Positions 1 to 8,849 of a DNA stretch of 51,333 nt are shown piece after piece. The DNA is from Cupriavidus basilensis OR16. Lineage in GTDB: Bacteria > Pseudomonadota > Gammaproteobacteria > Burkholderiales > Burkholderiaceae. Where the stretch lies: contig NZ_AHJE01000076.1 in the NCBI RefSeq assembly GCF_000243095.1, positions 1 through 51,333 on the forward strand, given 5' to 3'. The translations under genes were made by a program, and so were the position numbers. A model generated the notes under the pieces. The model was not told the DNA's origin. It saw only the letters and a list, made by a program, of their open reading frames with translations, and ran no database searches. Numbering within the stretch: the first letter of the stretch is position 1; every line of letters starts with the position of its first letter.

Positions 1-1011
1 GATCTCGCGATCGACCTCGGCACCGCCAACACCCTGATCTATATGCGTGACAAGGGCATCGTCCTTGACGAGCCGTCCGTGGTCGCCATCCGCCAGGAAG
101 GCGGGCCCAACGCCAAGAAGACGATCCAGGCGGTAGGCAAGGAAGCCAAGCAGATGCTGGGCAAGGTGCCGGGCAACATCGAAGCGATCCGCCCGATGAA
201 AGACGGCGTGATCGCCGACTTCACGGTCACCGAGCAGATGCTCAAGCAGTTCATCAAGATGGTGCATGACACCAAGCTGCTGCGCCCCTCGCCGCGCATC
301 ATCATCTGCGTGCCGTGCGGCTCGACCCAGGTCGAGCGCCGCGCCATCCGCGAATCGGCGCTGGGCGCCGGCGCCAGCCAGGTGTACCTGATCGAGGAGC
401 CGATGTCGGCCGCGATCGGCGCCGGCCTGCCCGTGTCGGAGCCGTCTGGCTCGATGGTGGTGGATATCGGCGGCGGCACCACCGAGGTGGGCATCATCTC
501 GCTGGGCGGCATGGTCTACAAGGGCTCGGTCCGCGTTGGCGGCGACAAGTTCGACGAAGCCATCGTCAACTACATCCGCCGCAACTACGGCATGCTGATC
601 GGCGAACAAACCGCCGAAGCCATCAAGAAGGCCATCGGTTCGGCCTTCCCCGGCTCCGAAGTCCGCGAAATGGAAGTCAAGGGCCGCAACCTGTCCGAAG
701 GCATCCCGCGCGCCTTTACGGTGTCGTCCAACGAAATCCTGGAAGCCCTGACCGATCCGCTCAACCAGATCGTGTCGGCCGTCAAGATCGCGCTGGAACA
801 GACCCCGCCGGAACTCGGCGCCGATATTGCCGAGCGCGGCATGATGCTGACCGGCGGCGGCGCGCTGCTGCGCGACCTGGATCGCCTGCTGGCCGAGGAA
901 ACCGGCCTGCCGGTGCTGGTCGCCGAAGACCCGCTGACCTGCGTGGTGCGTGGCTCCGGCATGGCGCTCGAACGCATGGACAAGCTCGGCAGCATCTTTT
1001 CTTACGAATAA
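1..1011 (+). CDS. mreB: Rod-shape-determining protein MreB (5' end outside window)
   Basis: Actin-like ATPase that forms membrane-associated filaments directing lateral peptidoglycan synthesis by the rod complex. The frame is open from base 1 and starts inside the first phosphate-binding loop (DLAIDLGTANTLIY). The second phosphate loop (VVDIGGGTTEVG) and the adenosine loop (MLTGGGALL) follow in the order expected of the actin/Hsp70 fold. About ten N-terminal residues, including the start codon and the membrane-binding end, lie before the window; the first ATG inside (base 43) is not the true start. It heads the mreB-mreC-mreD-mrdA-rodA order. About 200 bases without a convincing gene separate it from mreC. 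Identity is very secure. Confidence 0.97.
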   Translation, partial: DLAIDLGTANTLIYMRDKGIVLDEPSVVAIRQEGGPNAKKTIQAVGKEAKQMLGKVPGNIEAIRPMKDGVIADFTVTEQMLKQFIKMVHDTKLLRPSPRIIICVPCGSTQVERRAIRESALGAGASQVYLIEEPMSAAIGAGLPVSEPSGSMVVDIGGGTTEVGIISLGGMVYKGSVRVGGDKFDEAIVNYIRRNYGMLIGEQTAEAIKKAIGSAFPGSEVREMEVKGRNLSEGIPRAFTVSSNEILEALTDPLNQIVSAVKIALEQTPPELGADIAERGMMLTGGGALLRDLDRLLAEETGLPVLVAEDPLTCVVRGSGMALERMDKLGSIFSYE

Positions 1012-1213
1012 AGCGTAAGCAGAGGAATCGCACGTGGCGCGACGCGGCCTGCCGGACTACCTGGTCGGGGCAGCGCCTTGCCGCGCTACTCTCCCGACCC
1101 GGCCCGCCCCCGTGCACCACACCGCGCCGCGACGCCCCAGCCACCCCGGCTGGCGTGCCGCGGCGCCGTCGTGCCTGCGGCATCCGGGGACCTTTCTGCC
1201 AGCGCACGGGTAA

Positions 1214-2242
1214 ATGGATTACACTCCGCCGCCGCTCTTCAAGCAGGGCACTTCCGCCGTTGCGCGCCTCGTCTTCTATGTGACGATCGCGCTGGCGCTG
1301 CTCATCGTCGATGCGCGCTTTGACGCCTTGCGCGCCGTGCGCCAGGTTGCCGCCACGGTCCTGATGCCGGTCGAGCGCACGGTGCTGGTGCCGCGCGACG
1401 CGCTGCGCGCCACCTTCGACTATGCCCAGTCATCCGCCGCCCTCGCCAGCGAGAACCGCGAGCTCAAGCGCCGCATGGTGACCGAGGCCGAAGGCTCGGT
1501 ACGCCAGTCCCAGCTCGAAGCCGAGAACAGCCAGTTGCGCAAGCTGCTTGGCCTGGTGCAGCAGTCGGCCACGCCGGTGACGGCGGCCGAGATCCTGTAC
1601 GACGCCCGCGACCCCTACAGCCAGCGCATCGTGATCGACCGTGGCAGCCAGCACGGCCTGCGCGCGGGCTACCCCGTGATCGATGAACGCGGCGTGATCG
1701 GCCAGGTCACGCGGGTCTCGCCGTTCCAGTCGGAAGTCACACTGCTGACCGACAAGGAGCAGGCCATTCCCGTGCAGGTGGTGCGCAACGGCTTGCGCAG
1801 CGTGGCCTTCGGCGGCGCTCGCGCCGGCCTGCTCGACCTGCGCTTCATGGCCGCCTCGGCCGACCTCCAGCAGGGCGACCTGCTGGTGACCTCCGGCCTG
1901 GACGGCACCTACCCGCCGGGCCTGCCGGTTGCCAAGATCGTCCAGATCGAGCGCAAGGCCGATACCGCCTTCTCACGCGTGTACTGCGAACCGGTGGCCG
2001 GCGTGCGCTCGCACCGCCAGTTGCTGGTGATCCGCTACGAAGCGCAGCTGCCGCCGCGCGAGTCCATCGATGGCCCGCGCGACGCCAAGGAAGCGCGCAG
2101 CGTCAGGGCGGACCGCCCGGGTGTGCGGGATGCCGAGCGCTCCGGAGAGCGGCCGGCCGAGAAGCCCGCGGCAAAGCCCGCTGACAAGCCGGCCGAAAAG
2201 CCCGCGGACCCGCCCGCCCCCGCCAAGGAGCCCAAGCGTTGA
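1214..2242 (+). CDS. mreC: Rod-shape-determining protein MreC
   Basis: Periplasmic scaffold of the elongasome that links MreB and MreD to PBP2 and RodA. The 342-residue protein has a short cytoplasmic N-terminus, one membrane helix at about residues 17-36, a coiled coil at about 70-115 (rich in E, L, K, R; contains ENRELKRRM) and then the beta-rich MreC domain (VIDERGVIGQV is typical). After about residue 285 it carries a low-complexity tail of AEKPA/ADKPA-like repeats, longer than in many homologues and probably disordered. The stop codon overlaps the start of mreD, which points to translational coupling. Confidence 0.96.
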   Translation: MDYTPPPLFKQGTSAVARLVFYVTIALALLIVDARFDALRAVRQVAATVLMPVERTVLVPRDALRATFDYAQSSAALASENRELKRRMVTEAEGSVRQSQLEAENSQLRKLLGLVQQSATPVTAAEILYDARDPYSQRIVIDRGSQHGLRAGYPVIDERGVIGQVTRVSPFQSEVTLLTDKEQAIPVQVVRNGLRSVAFGGARAGLLDLRFMAASADLQQGDLLVTSGLDGTYPPGLPVAKIVQIERKADTAFSRVYCEPVAGVRSHRQLLVIRYEAQLPPRESIDGPRDAKEARSVRADRPGVRDAERSGERPAEKPAAKPADKPAEKPADPPAPAKEPKR

Positions 2243-2763
2243 CCAATCCCCAATACCTGCTGCGCCCGGTCAACCCCGCGTTTATCGCGTTGAGTTTCGT
2301 CCTGGCCTTCCTGTTCAACCTGATGCCCTGGGGCACCACGCTGTGGGTGCCGGACATGGTGGCGCTGGTGCTGGTGTTCTGGAACATCCACCAGCCGCGC
2401 AAGGTCGGCATGGGCGTGGCGTTCGCGCTCGGCCTGCTGATGGACGTGCATGACGCGCGCCTGCTGGGCGAGCACGCCATGGCGTACTCGCTGCTGGCGT
2501 ACTTCGCCATCACCATCCATCGCCGCGTGCTGTGGTTCACGGTCTATACCCAGGCGCTGCACGTGCTGCCGCTGCTGTTCATCGCCCATGCGGTGCCGGT
2601 GTTGATCCGCCTGGCCATGGGCGCGCCACTGCCCGGCTGGCCATTGCTGCTGGCGCCTGGCATCGAAGCGCTGCTTTGGCCGCTGGCCACCGGCATGCTG
2701 CTGGCGCCGCAGCGCCGCAGCGCCGACGTCACCCCCTGGGTGCGCGGCAAACCGCAAGGCTGA
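2239..2763 (+). CDS. mreD: Rod-shape-determining protein MreD
   Basis: Small integral membrane protein of the rod complex. The 174-residue product is hydrophobic almost throughout, with about five predicted membrane segments, and begins MTNPQYLLRPVNPAFIALSF as MreD proteins do. The start is TTG at 2239, overlapping the mreC stop (TTGA). An AAGGAG ribosome-binding site at 2225-2230 lies inside the mreC tail and supports that start. It sits between mreC and mrdA, the standard order, with nine bases before mrdA. The unusual start codon probably keeps expression low and coupled to mreC. Confidence 0.94.
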   Translation: MTNPQYLLRPVNPAFIALSFVLAFLFNLMPWGTTLWVPDMVALVLVFWNIHQPRKVGMGVAFALGLLMDVHDARLLGEHAMAYSLLAYFAITIHRRVLWFTVYTQALHVLPLLFIAHAVPVLIRLAMGAPLPGWPLLLAPGIEALLWPLATGMLLAPQRRSADVTPWVRGKPQG

Positions 2764-2772
2764 CGCAGTACC

Positions 2773-5091
2773 ATGACCGAAATACGCAATGTCGAACAGG
2801 AGCTCGGCCGCTTCCGCATCCGCGTAGCGGCGGCGGGCCTGTTTGCCGTGATCTGCTTCGGCCTGCTGTTCACGCGCTTTCTCTGGCTGCAGTGGTACAA
2901 GCACGACCAGTACTCGGCCAAGGCCGAGGACAACCGCATCTCGGTGGCGCCGATCGAGCCCAACCGCGGCATCATCATGGACCGCAACGGCGTGGTGCTG
3001 GCGCGCAACTATTCCGCCTACACGCTGGAAGTCACGCCGTCCAAGCTGTCCGACACGCTCGACAACACGATTGAAGAACTCTCCCATCTGATCGACATCC
3101 AGCCGCGCGACCGCCGCCGCTTCAAGCGGCTGATGGAAGAATCGCGCAGCTTCGAGAGCCTGCCGATCCGCAGCCAGCTCACCGATGAGGAGGTGGCGCG
3201 CTTCTCCGCCCAGCGCTTCCGCTTTCCCGGCGTGGACGTGCGCGCGCGGCTGTTCCGCCAGTACCCCATGGGCGAGTCGGCCTCGCACGTGATCGGCTAC
3301 CTGGGCCGCATCTCGCAGCGTGACCAGGAACGCATCGAGGCCATGGACGAGGCCAACAGCGCCGAAGGCGCCAAGTACGATCCGCACAAGGACGCCGACA
3401 ACTACAAGGGCTCCAATTACATCGGCAAGATCGGCATCGAGCAAAGCTACGAGACCGAGCTGCACGGACTGACCGGCTTCGAGGAAGTGGAGGTGAGCGC
3501 GGGCGGACGCCCCATCCGCACGCTGTCCACCTCCCCCGCCACGCCCGGCAACAACCTGATCCTGTCGCTCGACATCCGCCTGCAGCAACTGGCCGAGGCG
3601 CTCTTTGGCGACCGGCGCGGCGCGCTGGTGGCGATCGAGCCGGCCACCGGCGACATCCTGGCCTTCGTCTCCAAGCCGACCTACGACCCCAACCTGTTCG
3701 TCGAAGGCATCGACACCAATACCTGGAACGAGCTCAACGGCTCGCCCGACAAGCCCCTGCTGAACCGTCCGCTGCGCGGCACCTACCCGCCCGGCTCCAC
3801 CTACAAGCCGTTCATGGCGCTGGCGGCACTCACCACCGGCAAGCGCACCGCGGCATGGGGCTTCCACGATCCGGGCTCGTTCACGCTGGGCAACCACACC
3901 TTCCGCGACGACAAGCCGGGCGGCCACGGCTGGGTGGACATGAACGCGTCCATCGTGCAGTCGTGCGATACCTATTACTACATGCTGGCGCGCGACATGG
4001 GCGTCAACGCCATCCACGACTTCATGAAGCCGCTGGGCTTTGGCCAGATCACCGGCATCGACATCGAAGGCGAGAGCCGCGGCATCCTGCCCTCCACCGA
4101 CTGGAAGCGCCGCGCCTACCGCAAGCCCGAGCAGCAGAAGTGGTATGACGGCGAGACCATCTCGCTGGGGATCGGCCAGGGCTACAACAGCTTCACCATC
4201 CTGCAACTGGCCAACGCCACCTCCATCCTGGTCAACAACGGCGTCGCCATGAAGCCCCACCTGGTCAAGGCGGTGGAGGATTCGGTCAGCCGCGAGCGCG
4301 AGCTCACCGTGCCCAAGGAAAGCTACCGCCTGCCGCTCAAGCAGTCGGATATCGACGTGATCAAGCGCGCCATGGTCGGCGTGACGCACTCGGGCACGGC
4401 TGCTCGCGCGTTCGCCGGGGCTGCCTATGAGTCGGCCGGCAAGACCGGGACGGCGCAGACCTTCACGATGGGCAAGAACGAGAAGTACAACCACCACGCG
4501 CTGGACGAACGCAAGCGCGACCACGCGCTCTATACCGCATTCGCTCCCGCCGACAACCCGAAGATCGCGCTGGCGATGATCGTGGAAAATGCCGGCTTCG
4601 GCGGCGCCGTGGCCGCGCCGATCGCGCGCAAGGTGATGGATTACTATCTGACGGGCAAGTGGCCGGAAGAACTGGCGAACCTCGCCCCGCCCGCGTCCGA
4701 GCGCGCCGGCGGCAAGCCGCCCGTGGATACGCCCAGCGTGTTTACCACCGGCCACACCGCCAGCATTGCCAGCGCCACCGTCATGGGCGCCAGCGAAGCC
4801 GCCGCCACCAGCGAGGGCGCCAGCGTGCCGGCAACCCGGGTAGCCGCCCGGGCCGGTGCGTCCGCCACGGCCGCCTCTGCCGTGGTGGCGCCGGTGATCG
4901 ACCCCGCCGCCATCGCGCCCGCCTCGGCGGTGCAGACGCTGGACGAGCGCATGGCACAGGCCCTCGGCCACAGCCGGCCGGCGCCGCCTCCCGCTCCGGC
5001 CGCGACGCCAGTAGTGGCGCCCGCCAGTTCAAAACCCCGCGCCAAACCGGCAACCGCGCCCGCCGCGGCCGGCGGCAACGCTTCACGCTGA
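2773..5091 (+). CDS. mrdA: Penicillin-binding protein 2 (MrdA), elongation transpeptidase
   Basis: Class B PBP that cross-links peptidoglycan during elongation together with RodA. The 772-residue protein has an N-terminal membrane anchor (about 21-41), a dimerisation/pedestal region and a transpeptidase domain with the three signature motifs: S342-T-Y-K345 (nucleophile Ser342), S397-C-D and K557-T-G. After about residue 640 it carries an unusually long Ala/Pro/Ser-rich tail of roughly 130 residues, of low complexity and probably disordered and periplasmic; most PBP2 proteins end near residue 630-650. It lies 12 bases before rodA, so the two form a polymerase/cross-linker pair. The start ATG follows mreD closely. 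Confidence 0.97.
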   Translation: MTEIRNVEQELGRFRIRVAAAGLFAVICFGLLFTRFLWLQWYKHDQYSAKAEDNRISVAPIEPNRGIIMDRNGVVLARNYSAYTLEVTPSKLSDTLDNTIEELSHLIDIQPRDRRRFKRLMEESRSFESLPIRSQLTDEEVARFSAQRFRFPGVDVRARLFRQYPMGESASHVIGYLGRISQRDQERIEAMDEANSAEGAKYDPHKDADNYKGSNYIGKIGIEQSYETELHGLTGFEEVEVSAGGRPIRTLSTSPATPGNNLILSLDIRLQQLAEALFGDRRGALVAIEPATGDILAFVSKPTYDPNLFVEGIDTNTWNELNGSPDKPLLNRPLRGTYPPGSTYKPFMALAALTTGKRTAAWGFHDPGSFTLGNHTFRDDKPGGHGWVDMNASIVQSCDTYYYMLARDMGVNAIHDFMKPLGFGQITGIDIEGESRGILPSTDWKRRAYRKPEQQKWYDGETISLGIGQGYNSFTILQLANATSILVNNGVAMKPHLVKAVEDSVSRERELTVPKESYRLPLKQSDIDVIKRAMVGVTHSGTAARAFAGAAYESAGKTGTAQTFTMGKNEKYNHHALDERKRDHALYTAFAPADNPKIALAMIVENAGFGGAVAAPIARKVMDYYLTGKWPEELANLAPPASERAGGKPPVDTPSVFTTGHTASIASATVMGASEAAATSEGASVPATRVAARAGASATAASAVVAPVIDPAAIAPASAVQTLDERMAQALGHSRPAPPPAPAATPVVAPASSKPRAKPATAPAAAGGNASR

Positions 5092-5103
5092 AGGAGACGC
5101 GCC

Positions 5104-6246
5104 ATGGATCGCCGCCGCGTCCTATCGTTCATCAAGACGGCCCTGACCGGCTTCGACAAGCCGCTCGCGCTCATCGTCTTCCTGCTGTTCGCCACCGGCA
5201 TCGTGGCGCTCTACTCGGCCGCCATCGACATGCCCGGCCGGGTCGAGGACCAGTTGCGCAACATCTTGCTGTCCTACCTGGTGATGTGGGTCATCGCTTT
5301 CCTGCCGACCCAGACGCTGATGCGGGTGGCGGTGCCGCTCTACACGGTCGGCGTGGCCCTGCTGATCGCGGTGGCGATGTTCGGCCTGATCCGCAAGGGC
5401 GCGCGCCGCTGGCTCTACGTCGGCATGGTGATCCAGCCCTCCGAGATCATGAAGATCGCCATGCCGCTGATGCTGGCGTGGTACTTCCAGAAGCGGGAGG
5501 GCTCGGTCAGGTGGTTCGACTTTGTGCTGGCGATGGTGCTGCTCGGCGTGCCCGTGGGCCTGATCGCCAAGCAGCCCGACCTTGGCACCGGCCTGCTGGT
5601 GATGGCCGCCGGCCTCTATGTGATCTATTTCGCCGGCCTGTCGTGGAAGATCATCCTGCCGCTGCTCGCCATCGTGGTGGTCGCCATCACCGCGCTCGTC
5701 AGCTTCGAGCACGATATGTGCGCCCCCGGTGTGAACTGGCCGATCCTGCACGACTACCAGCAACACCGCATCTGCACGCTGCTGGACCCCACCACCGACC
5801 CGCTCGGCAAGGGCTTCCACACCATCCAGTCCATCATCGCCATCGGCTCCGGCGGCGTGTTCGGCAAAGGCTGGCTCAAGGGCACGCAGACGCACCTCGA
5901 GTTTATCCCCGAGAAACACACCGATTTCATCTTCGCCGTGTTCTCCGAAGAGTTCGGCCTGATCGGCAATGCTGTGCTGCTGGTGCTCTACCTGCTGCTG
6001 ATCTTCCGCGGCCTGTACATCGCGGCCAATGCGCCGACGCTGTTCTCGCGGCTCCTGGCGGGGTCGATCACGTTGATCTTCTTTACCTATGCCTTTGTGA
6101 ACATGGGCATGGTGAGCGGGATCCTGCCCGTGGTGGGCGTGCCGCTGCCGCTGATGAGCTATGGCGGGACGGCGCTGGTGACGCTGGGCATGGGCATCGG
6201 GATCCTGATGAGTATCTCGCGGCAAAAGCGGCTGATACAAACATAG
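5104..6246 (+). CDS. mrdB: Peptidoglycan glycosyltransferase RodA (SEDS family)
   Basis: Polytopic SEDS glycosyltransferase that polymerises lipid II during cell elongation, paired with PBP2. The 380-residue product has about ten hydrophobic segments and the SEDS signature FIPEKHTDFIFA, with the conserved catalytic-region aspartate at about residue 274. Near the C-terminus GVPLPLMSYGGT is also typical. An AAGGAGA ribosome-binding site at 5091-5097 precedes the ATG. It is the last gene of the mre/mrd operon. About 80 bases without a gene separate it from the next reading frame. Confidence 0.97.
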   Translation: MDRRRVLSFIKTALTGFDKPLALIVFLLFATGIVALYSAAIDMPGRVEDQLRNILLSYLVMWVIAFLPTQTLMRVAVPLYTVGVALLIAVAMFGLIRKGARRWLYVGMVIQPSEIMKIAMPLMLAWYFQKREGSVRWFDFVLAMVLLGVPVGLIAKQPDLGTGLLVMAAGLYVIYFAGLSWKIILPLLAIVVVAITALVSFEHDMCAPGVNWPILHDYQQHRICTLLDPTTDPLGKGFHTIQSIIAIGSGGVFGKGWLKGTQTHLEFIPEKHTDFIFAVFSEEFGLIGNAVLLVLYLLLIFRGLYIAANAPTLFSRLLAGSITLIFFTYAFVNMGMVSGILPVVGVPLPLMSYGGTALVTLGMGIGILMSISRQKRLIQT

Positions 6247-6268
6247 CCTGACGTGCGATTTGGCCGCT

Positions 6269-6281
6269 GAGATGACATCTC
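6269..6281. promoter_or_regulatory. 13-base palindrome ahead of the ParA-like gene
   Basis: GAGATG-A-CATCTC is a perfect inverted repeat in the short gap between rodA and the ParA-like gene, about 50 bases before its ATG. The sequence that follows is AT-richer (CTAAGGTATCCT) and could hold a -10 element. An operator is possible; no regulator can be named from sequence alone. Confidence 0.3.
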
Positions 6282-6328
6282 GCTAAGGTATCCTCTTTCC
6301 TTTGGAACGTTCACATCCAAGGGCTCAA

Positions 6329-7213
6329 ATGCGGCGCGTCGTATTCAATCAGAAGGGCGGAGTCGGCAAGTCGACCATCGTCTGCAACCTGGCGGCCATC
6401 AGCGCCAGCGAAGGCCTGCGCACCCTGGTCATCGACCTCGATGCGCAAGGCAATTCCAGCCAGTACCTGCTCGGCGCGCACGCCGCCGAAGCCACCCCGA
6501 CCGTGGCTGACTTCTTCGAGACCGCGCTGACATACAGCTTCAAGCCGCTGGATGTCACCGCGTTCATCCACGCTACGCCGTTCGAGAACCTCGATGTGAT
6601 GCCCGCCCATCCCGAGCTCGACACGCTGCATGGCAAGCTCGAATCCCGCTACAAGATCTACAAGCTGCGCGACTCGCTCAAGGAGCTCGAAGCGTCCTAC
6701 GACGCCATCTACATCGACACCCCGCCCGCGCTGAACTTCTACACCCGCTCCGCGCTGATCGCCGTGGAACGCTGCCTGATCCCGTTCGACTGCGACGACT
6801 TCTCGCGCCGTGCGCTCTATACGCTGCTCGACAACGTGAAGGAGATCCAGCATGACCACAACGCGGATCTCGAAGTCGAAGGGATCGTGATCAACCAGTT
6901 CCAGCCGCGGGCCACCTTGCCGCTGCAGCTGGTGGAGGAACTGGTCAGCGAAGGGTTGCCGGTGTTGAACTCACGGCTGTCGTCGTCTGTGAAGATCCGG
7001 GAGTCGCATCAGCATGCAATGCCGATGATTCATCTGGATCCCAGGCATAAGTTGGCGTTGGAGTATTTGGCGTTGCATCGGGAGTTGGGGGTCGTACGCT
7101 CTTGGGTGCAAAAGCCATCGCCGCTCAAAGAAAGCACCACCTCCCCCCATCCCCCCATCCCCAACAAACCTTTTGCTACACTGCCCCCCAAACAATCCAG
7201 TCGACGCCAATGA
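6329..7213 (+). CDS. Orphan ParA/MinD-type ATPase
   Basis: P-loop ATPase of the ParA/MinD (SIMIBI) class, which usually positions cargo by ATP-driven binding to the nucleoid or membrane. The deviant Walker A box lies at residues 9-16 (KGGVGKST), followed by VIDLDAQGN (switch I region) and YIDTPPALN (Walker B). ATG 6329 is chosen over the in-frame TTG at 6302 because the conserved fold begins at MRRVVFN and an AAGGG site precedes it. No ParB gene or obvious parS cluster is adjacent, so this is not the main chromosome-partition locus. Its stop overlaps the start of the DUF484 gene (ATGA), which suggests coupled expression. The last 45 residues are Pro/Ser-rich and atypical. The cargo is unknown. 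Confidence 0.88.
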   Translation: MRRVVFNQKGGVGKSTIVCNLAAISASEGLRTLVIDLDAQGNSSQYLLGAHAAEATPTVADFFETALTYSFKPLDVTAFIHATPFENLDVMPAHPELDTLHGKLESRYKIYKLRDSLKELEASYDAIYIDTPPALNFYTRSALIAVERCLIPFDCDDFSRRALYTLLDNVKEIQHDHNADLEVEGIVINQFQPRATLPLQLVEELVSEGLPVLNSRLSSSVKIRESHQHAMPMIHLDPRHKLALEYLALHRELGVVRSWVQKPSPLKESTTSPHPPIPNKPFATLPPKQSSRRQ

Positions 7214-7878
7214 ACGCCCAAGAAGTTGCCTCCTACCTGCAGACCAATCCCCAGTTCTTCGAAGACAACGCAGAACTGCTGGCCTCGGTGCAGCTCACCA
7301 GCCCGCACAGCCACCGCGCGGTGTCGCTGCAGGAGCGTCAGATGGAAATCCTGCGCGAGAAAAACAAGGGCCTGGAGCTGAAGCTGGCGGACCTGGTTCG
7401 CCACGGCCATGACAACGACCGCACCCAGCAGCGCATGCACGCCTGGCAGCTGCGCCTGCTGGCCGAGGCGGACTCGCATGCACTGCCGTATGCCGTGCAG
7501 GACGGGCTGCAGCAGGTGTTCGACGTGCCCGGCGTGGCGCTCAAGCTGTGGAGCGTGGCCGAGAGCTACGCGCATATGGAAGTGACCCAGGGCGCGAGCG
7601 AAGACGTCCGCCTGTTTGCCGAGGGCCTGCGCGCGCCGTATTGCGGTGCCAACAGCGGCTTCGAGGCCGCCGCGTGGCTGGAGCGCGACGATATCGCCTC
7701 GCTGGCCATGGTGACGCTGCGCGTGCCCGCGCGCGAAGCCGGCACGCTCGGCGCGGCCTTTGGCCTGCTGGTGCTGGGCTCGCCGGAGCCACGCCGCTTC
7801 CACGAGGGCATGGGCACGGCCTACCTGGCACAGATCGGCGAAGTCGCCGGCGCCGCGCTGAACCGCTTGCGCGACTGA
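7210..7878 (+). CDS. DUF484 family protein
   Basis: Cytosolic 222-residue protein of the DUF484 family, whose predicted fold resembles GAF domains and whose function is not established. The family is found next to xerC in many proteobacteria. Visible features are the N-terminal motif VASYLQTNPQFFEDNAELL, a coiled-coil stretch (RQMEILREKNKGLELKL) at about residues 43-62 and a GAF-like C-terminal half. The start is the ATG overlapping the ParA stop, and the stop overlaps the xerC start (TGATG). The three genes therefore form one tight unit and a role linked to xerC or chromosome processing is plausible. The usual partner dapF is absent. Confidence 0.9.
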   Translation: MNAQEVASYLQTNPQFFEDNAELLASVQLTSPHSHRAVSLQERQMEILREKNKGLELKLADLVRHGHDNDRTQQRMHAWQLRLLAEADSHALPYAVQDGLQQVFDVPGVALKLWSVAESYAHMEVTQGASEDVRLFAEGLRAPYCGANSGFEAAAWLERDDIASLAMVTLRVPAREAGTLGAAFGLLVLGSPEPRRFHEGMGTAYLAQIGEVAGAALNRLRD

Positions 7879-8849
7879 TGGACCCGAGCCGGGCGCGCAA
7901 GGCCGCTTCGCCGGCGGCGAAGAAACCGGCCGCGCGCAAGGAAGACTGGCTCGCCAGCAGCCGCAAGCTGGCCGTCCATACCCTGACCAGCTACGCCCGC
8001 GACCTGTCGGTGCTGCAGGCGCACGCCGCGCGCCATGCGCGGGGCACGGCGCTGTTGTCGCTGCAGACCCACCATATCCGCGCCTTTGCCGCGCGCATGC
8101 ACGGCGGCGGCCTGGCTGGCACCAGCATTGCCCGCACGCTGTCGGCGTGGCGTGGCTTCTACCTGTGGGCCGCGCGCCATGGCCTGGGCGTGGAGGCCAA
8201 CCCGGTGGATGGGGTGCGCGCACCTAAATCCGGGCACCGGCTGCCCAAGGCCTTGTCGGTGGAGCATGCGGTGGCGCTGGTCTCGCACAATGCGGGCGAT
8301 GGCGCCGAGGGCCGGCGCGACCAGGCCGTCTACGAGCTGTTCTATTCCAGCGGCCTGCGCGTGTCGGAGCTGGTGCAGCTCGACGTGCGCTATACCGAGG
8401 ATGGGGAATACCGCTCCGCCGGCTGGATCGACATGGACGGCGCCGAGGCCACGGTGATCGGCAAGGGCGCGCGGCGGCGCACCGTGCCAGTTGGCAGCAA
8501 GGCCATGGAAGCGCTGCGCGCGTGGCTGGCGGTACGCACGGCGTTGTTGCGCCCCGGCGCGCTGCCGGATGACGCGCACGCGCTGTTCCTGAGCGTGCGC
8601 GGGCGGCGCTTGCCCGTACGCACGGTGCAGTTGCGCATCAAGCAGCAGGCGATCCGGGCCGGCGTGCCGACCGACGTGCATCCGCACATGCTGCGGCATT
8701 CCTTTGCCACCCACGTGCTGCAATCCTCGGGCGACCTGCGCGCGGTGCAGGAGATGCTTGGCCACGCCAGCGTGGCCACCACCCAGATCTATACCGCGCT
8801 GGATTTCCAGCACCTGGCCAAGGTCTACGACAAGGCACACAGGGGATAG
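7878..8849 (+). CDS. xerC: Tyrosine recombinase XerC
   Basis: Site-specific recombinase that, with XerD, resolves chromosome dimers at dif. The 323-residue product has the N-terminal SAM-like core-binding domain and the catalytic domain with all expected residues: Arg161 (GLRVSEL), Lys196 (IGKG), His270 and Arg273 (HMLRH), His296 (LGHAS) and nucleophile Tyr305 (IYT). The protein stops at AKVYDKAHRG, seven or more residues earlier than usual (family members tend to continue as AHPRA plus basic residues). Its last 25 bases overlap the convergent lysR. The basic Ala-rich N-terminus of about 25 residues is also somewhat long. Catalysis should be intact; partner contacts through the C-terminal helix may be altered. 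Confidence 0.95.
   Translation: MDPSRARKAASPAAKKPAARKEDWLASSRKLAVHTLTSYARDLSVLQAHAARHARGTALLSLQTHHIRAFAARMHGGGLAGTSIARTLSAWRGFYLWAARHGLGVEANPVDGVRAPKSGHRLPKALSVEHAVALVSHNAGDGAEGRRDQAVYELFYSSGLRVSELVQLDVRYTEDGEYRSAGWIDMDGAEATVIGKGARRRTVPVGSKAMEALRAWLAVRTALLRPGALPDDAHALFLSVRGRRLPVRTVQLRIKQQAIRAGVPTDVHPHMLRHSFATHVLQSSGDLRAVQEMLGHASVATTQIYTALDFQHLAKVYDKAHRG

Noticed and set aside
1078..1323. Short open frame between mreB and mreC
   Set aside because: It overlaps the mreC start in another frame and shows only Ala/Arg/Pro-biased composition.
2035..4971. 978-residue antisense open frame across mreC-mrdA
   Set aside because: It is the shadow of well-supported genes in high-GC DNA, with His/Arg/Gly-rich composition and no recognised domain.
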